Assembly (NCBI GenBank): GCA_040881505.1
Contig: JBBEDC010000010.1
Location: forward strand, 1 to 7,361
Direction of reading: 5' to 3'
Source of the DNA: JBBEDC01 sp040881505
Lineage (GTDB): Bacteria > Patescibacteriota > Andersenbacteria > UBA10190
DNA: 7,361 nucleotides
How positions within the stretch are numbered: position 1 is the first letter of the stretch; every line of letters starts with the position of its first letter. Shown here piece by piece: positions 5,860-7,361 of this stretch. Both the position numbers and the translations under genes were made by a program. The notes under the pieces are model-generated. The model did not search any database. It was given only the letters and a program-made list of their open reading frames with translations, and was not told the origin of the DNA.

Positions 5860-5880
5860 TTGCCGAAATCATTAAGGATA
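5860..5880 (-). repeat. Leader repeat, copy 1 (before the 201-aa gene)
   Basis: On the - strand this reads TATC, then a variable part, then TGATTTCGGCAA, ending 6 bases before the ATG at 5853. It matches 6840-6860 at 18 of 21 positions, including 12 identical consecutive bases. The shared position next to two start codons suggests a control site for transcription or translation rather than a chance repeat. Confidence 0.6.
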
Positions 5881-5920
5881 GAACGCCTGGAAAATATGTT
5901 ATTTTGCGAAACAAACCCAT

Positions 5921-6835
5921 TTAGCCTTCCTTACTTACATCAACATCAACCGATATAGGCAGCGGGGCATTGCCGTTGATGCGGGCAGCCTGCAGACGCT
6001 GTAGCTCGTGCAGGGCGCGGTAGATGCTGCGCTCGATGGTTGTTTCGTACCGCAGGATTTTATCGGTGTATTCCTTGTTCGGAAGGCTGCGGACCATCAT
6101 TGAATGCTCGTCCTCCAATTTCTCTACTTCCTCTGCACCTTCCAACAGGAGCGTCAGCCTGGCGCGCTCGTGTTTTATCACGCCCAGCATACCTTTCTTA
6201 GCGTTGGGTTTCGGTATGGCTGGTTCGCCCTTTTGGTCCTTAGGGTTGTCCCGTGAAGCGAGGGTGAAAAAACGAAGCCAATAGTCGAGGGAATAGCCAT
6301 CTACGGTCCTATGGTGGAAGTATTCCGTCGCCTGCTCCAATTCCTTGTCGGTCAAAAGGTCGCTTTCCTTTACCGAAAGCTCCAGCTCATCAAGAACTTT
6401 GAGCATCTCCTCTACGCCAATTTTGGAAGTGGTCCGTTCAGTGTAGGTAATGGATAGGAAGTCTCGGTTATTGTCTGCTTCCTTATATCGCCGTATAAAC
6501 CTCTGCCAGGGGAGGGTGTCAGTATTCTTTCGGATACTTCCTACCTCCGCGACGATGGCTCTGCGCAGACGCCAGTATCCAGTGATTATCCTGTCTGCCA
6601 GCATTTCCTCGATTGCGCCCACGGGCTTCAGTTCCTGAACGACGTAGGATTGCAGGGCGCGGAATTCGTCAGGGTCTTCCATTCCGCTGCCCTTATCAAT
6701 TAGGACCGATTCGCTAAGGATGCCGTGCTTCAGCGCGTTGTATTTGACCACGGCCTTACCTTCCTCCGTCTTAACGCCTCCGCGCTTCCCGTTTCGGCGG
6801 TTGGCTTCGTTTTGCTTTTCTGATGTGTCGCTCAT
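5921..6835 (-). CDS. Mobile-element-associated protein of unknown function, 304 aa
   Basis: The N-terminus (residues about 11-40) carries ANRRNGKRGGVKTEEGKAVV and then NALKHGILS. This motif is shared by a widespread set of uncharacterised proteins in bacterial mobile elements; the basic, Gly-rich, T-x-E-G-K pattern followed by N-A-x-K-H-G is diagnostic of the group, but no activity is established that I know of. The rest is mostly helical: about 55-110 (ends GYWRLRRAIVAEV), 140-175, and a charged coiled-coil-like stretch at about 230-290. The C-terminal segment has the Y-E-T-T-I-E-R-S-I-Y-R-A-x-x-E-L-Q-R-L-Q pattern also typical of the group. There is no transmembrane segment or signal. It lies 30 bases after the upstream gene and 67 bases before the 201-aa gene, so these are probably co-transcribed. 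The ATG at 6835 has no Shine-Dalgarno sequence but follows the 21-bp leader repeat. Confidence 0.8.
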   Translation of the reverse strand: MSDTSEKQNEANRRNGKRGGVKTEEGKAVVKYNALKHGILSESVLIDKGSGMEDPDEFRALQSYVVQELKPVGAIEEMLADRIITGYWRLRRAIVAEVGSIRKNTDTLPWQRFIRRYKEADNNRDFLSITYTERTTSKIGVEEMLKVLDELELSVKESDLLTDKELEQATEYFHHRTVDGYSLDYWLRFFTLASRDNPKDQKGEPAIPKPNAKKGMLGVIKHERARLTLLLEGAEEVEKLEDEHSMMVRSLPNKEYTDKILRYETTIERSIYRALHELQRLQAARINGNAPLPISVDVDVSKEG

Positions 6836-6839
6836 ATTA

Positions 6840-6860
6840 TTGCCGAAATCAATAGAGATA
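6840..6860 (-). repeat. Leader repeat, copy 2 (before the 304-aa gene)
   Basis: Second copy of the 21-bp repeat, ending 4 bases before the ATG at 6835 and beginning 5 bases after the stop codon of the upstream gene. The common core is TGATTTCGGCAA and both copies begin with TATC on the - strand. Confidence 0.6.
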
Positions 6861-6865
6861 CTGAC

Positions 6866-7361
6866 CTATTCTGGTCTGTCCTCGGCTACCCCACCCTCCG
6901 ACTCACTATTGTTTTCCGAGCCGTCAGGCTTGGTCGGCGGAACGGTAGGGCAGATAAGCGTGCGCCGTTTATCTTTCTCGTCCTGCTCCTTCGTAATGAG
7001 GCCAGCCGTCTCAAGCATAGTCAGCACCTGCTGGCGCAGCTGCCATTCAGGCAGAAGCATACCGCGTGACTTAAAGTGCTTCTTCATCACTTCCTGCTGG
7101 CTGAGTCCAACCCACGGCTCGTGGGGCGGTTTCTCCTCGTTTTTTTCCTGCCACGCGGGAAGGATTACATCTTTGTAGACTTCGTAAACATAGGGCGGAA
7201 GGTTATGCTCCTGGCTTTCGGCAATCTTGTCCCAGACGCTGATTGCCTCCACGGCGTCGTCCATTGTGGCGTAGAGCGTCTTGCCTTTGCGCTCACGAAA
7301 CCAGCAGTTGAGTAGGGCGAATGTCTTAGTTAAACCCATCAGTCGGCCGATGTCCCGCTGG
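6866..7361 (-). CDS. C-terminal part of an unidentified protein with winged-helix-like segments (5' end outside window)
   Basis: The frame is open to the right edge: before the ATG at 7339 it continues with QRDIGRL, and QRDIGRLMGLTKTFALLNCW looks like one helix-turn-helix. The ATG is therefore probably internal, and at least 164 residues belong to this gene. A second winged-helix-like unit is suggested by LSQQEVMKKHF, then LPEWQLRQQVLTMLETAGLI, then a charged turn and RRTLI. In between lies LPPYVYEVYKDVILPAW. The last 25 or so residues are polar, acidic and disordered-looking. Such C-terminal winged helices are common on replication ATPases of plasmids and integrative elements, and the position upstream in the element operon would suit one, but the catalytic part is outside the window. 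That identity is an inference; a transcription regulator is an alternative. Confidence 0.7.
   Translation of the reverse strand, partial: QRDIGRLMGLTKTFALLNCWFRERKGKTLYATMDDAVEAISVWDKIAESQEHNLPPYVYEVYKDVILPAWQEKNEEKPPHEPWVGLSQQEVMKKHFKSRGMLLPEWQLRQQVLTMLETAGLITKEQDEKDKRRTLICPTVPPTKPDGSENNSESEGGVAEDRPE

Larger units (their letters stand above)
3425..7361. mobile_element. Integrated element with serine recombinase, left end (right end outside window)
   Basis: From the tRNA 3' exon to the window edge all four genes are on the - strand, opposite to the housekeeping cluster. They comprise a large serine recombinase next to the tRNA, two proteins of mobile-element-type families without known function, and the end of a protein that may belong to replication. 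There are no structural phage genes in view, so prophage, integrative plasmid or other integrative element cannot be told apart. The recombinase position directly at the tRNA supports integration there. Confidence 0.7.

Noticed and set aside
6720..7178. 152-codon + strand frame across the end of one - strand gene and the start of the next
   Set aside because: Ser/Pro/Phe-rich composition typical of antisense of charged coding sequence, and it overlaps two better-supported genes.
3425..7361. Second copy of the tRNA 3' exon as the far attachment site within the window
   Set aside because: Reading both strands I found no repeat of the T-arm/acceptor sequence, so the other junction is outside.

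Overview
The window looks like the junction between a bacterial chromosome and an integrated mobile element. The left part (1 to about 3160, all + strand) is a compact housekeeping cluster: the C-terminal part of DNA primase (dnaG), the primary sigma factor (rpoD), a membrane-anchored cyclophilin-type peptidyl-prolyl isomerase, and a 38-residue single-span membrane peptide. The dnaG-rpoD pair is the classic macromolecular-synthesis arrangement. Gaps are short (5-16 bases), Shine-Dalgarno sequences are weak or absent, the genetic code is standard, and a small group I intron sits in a tRNA. Together these suggest a Patescibacteria/CPR-type bacterium; that assignment is an inference of moderate confidence.

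The hinge of the window is a tRNA-Asn(GUU) gene at 3162-3465, interrupted inside its anticodon (between bases 35 and 36) by a 229-nt group I intron of the Azoarcus/cyanobacterial IC3 type. All core helices can be drawn from the sequence: P1, P2, P3, P4, P5, P6, P7, P8, P9 and P10. The splice sites are fixed by the U-G wobble pair at the 5' site, the terminal G at the 3' site, and a perfect P10. The spliced product is a canonical tRNA-Asn with encoded CCA.

Right of the tRNA, everything is on the - strand and reads toward it. In order from the tRNA: a 586-aa large serine recombinase whose last codons are the antisense of the tRNA 3' exon and whose stop codon lies inside the intron; a 201-aa zinc-ribbon protein of unknown function; a 304-aa protein of a mobile-element-associated family of unknown function; and the C-terminal part of a larger protein with winged-helix-like segments that runs off the right edge. 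This is most simply an element integrated at the 3' end of the intron-bearing tRNA-Asn gene, with the tRNA-side attachment junction inside the window and the other end outside it.

Regulatory structure in the element includes three to four tandem 10-bp repeats overlapping an extended -10 promoter in front of the recombinase, and a 21-bp repeat (18/21 identical) placed 4-6 bases before the start codons of the 201-aa and 304-aa genes. The most notable points are the tRNA-Asn intron, its overlap with the attachment site and recombinase gene, the extra Cys cluster inserted in the recombinase zinc ribbon, and a lysine-rich histone-H1-like tail on the sigma factor.
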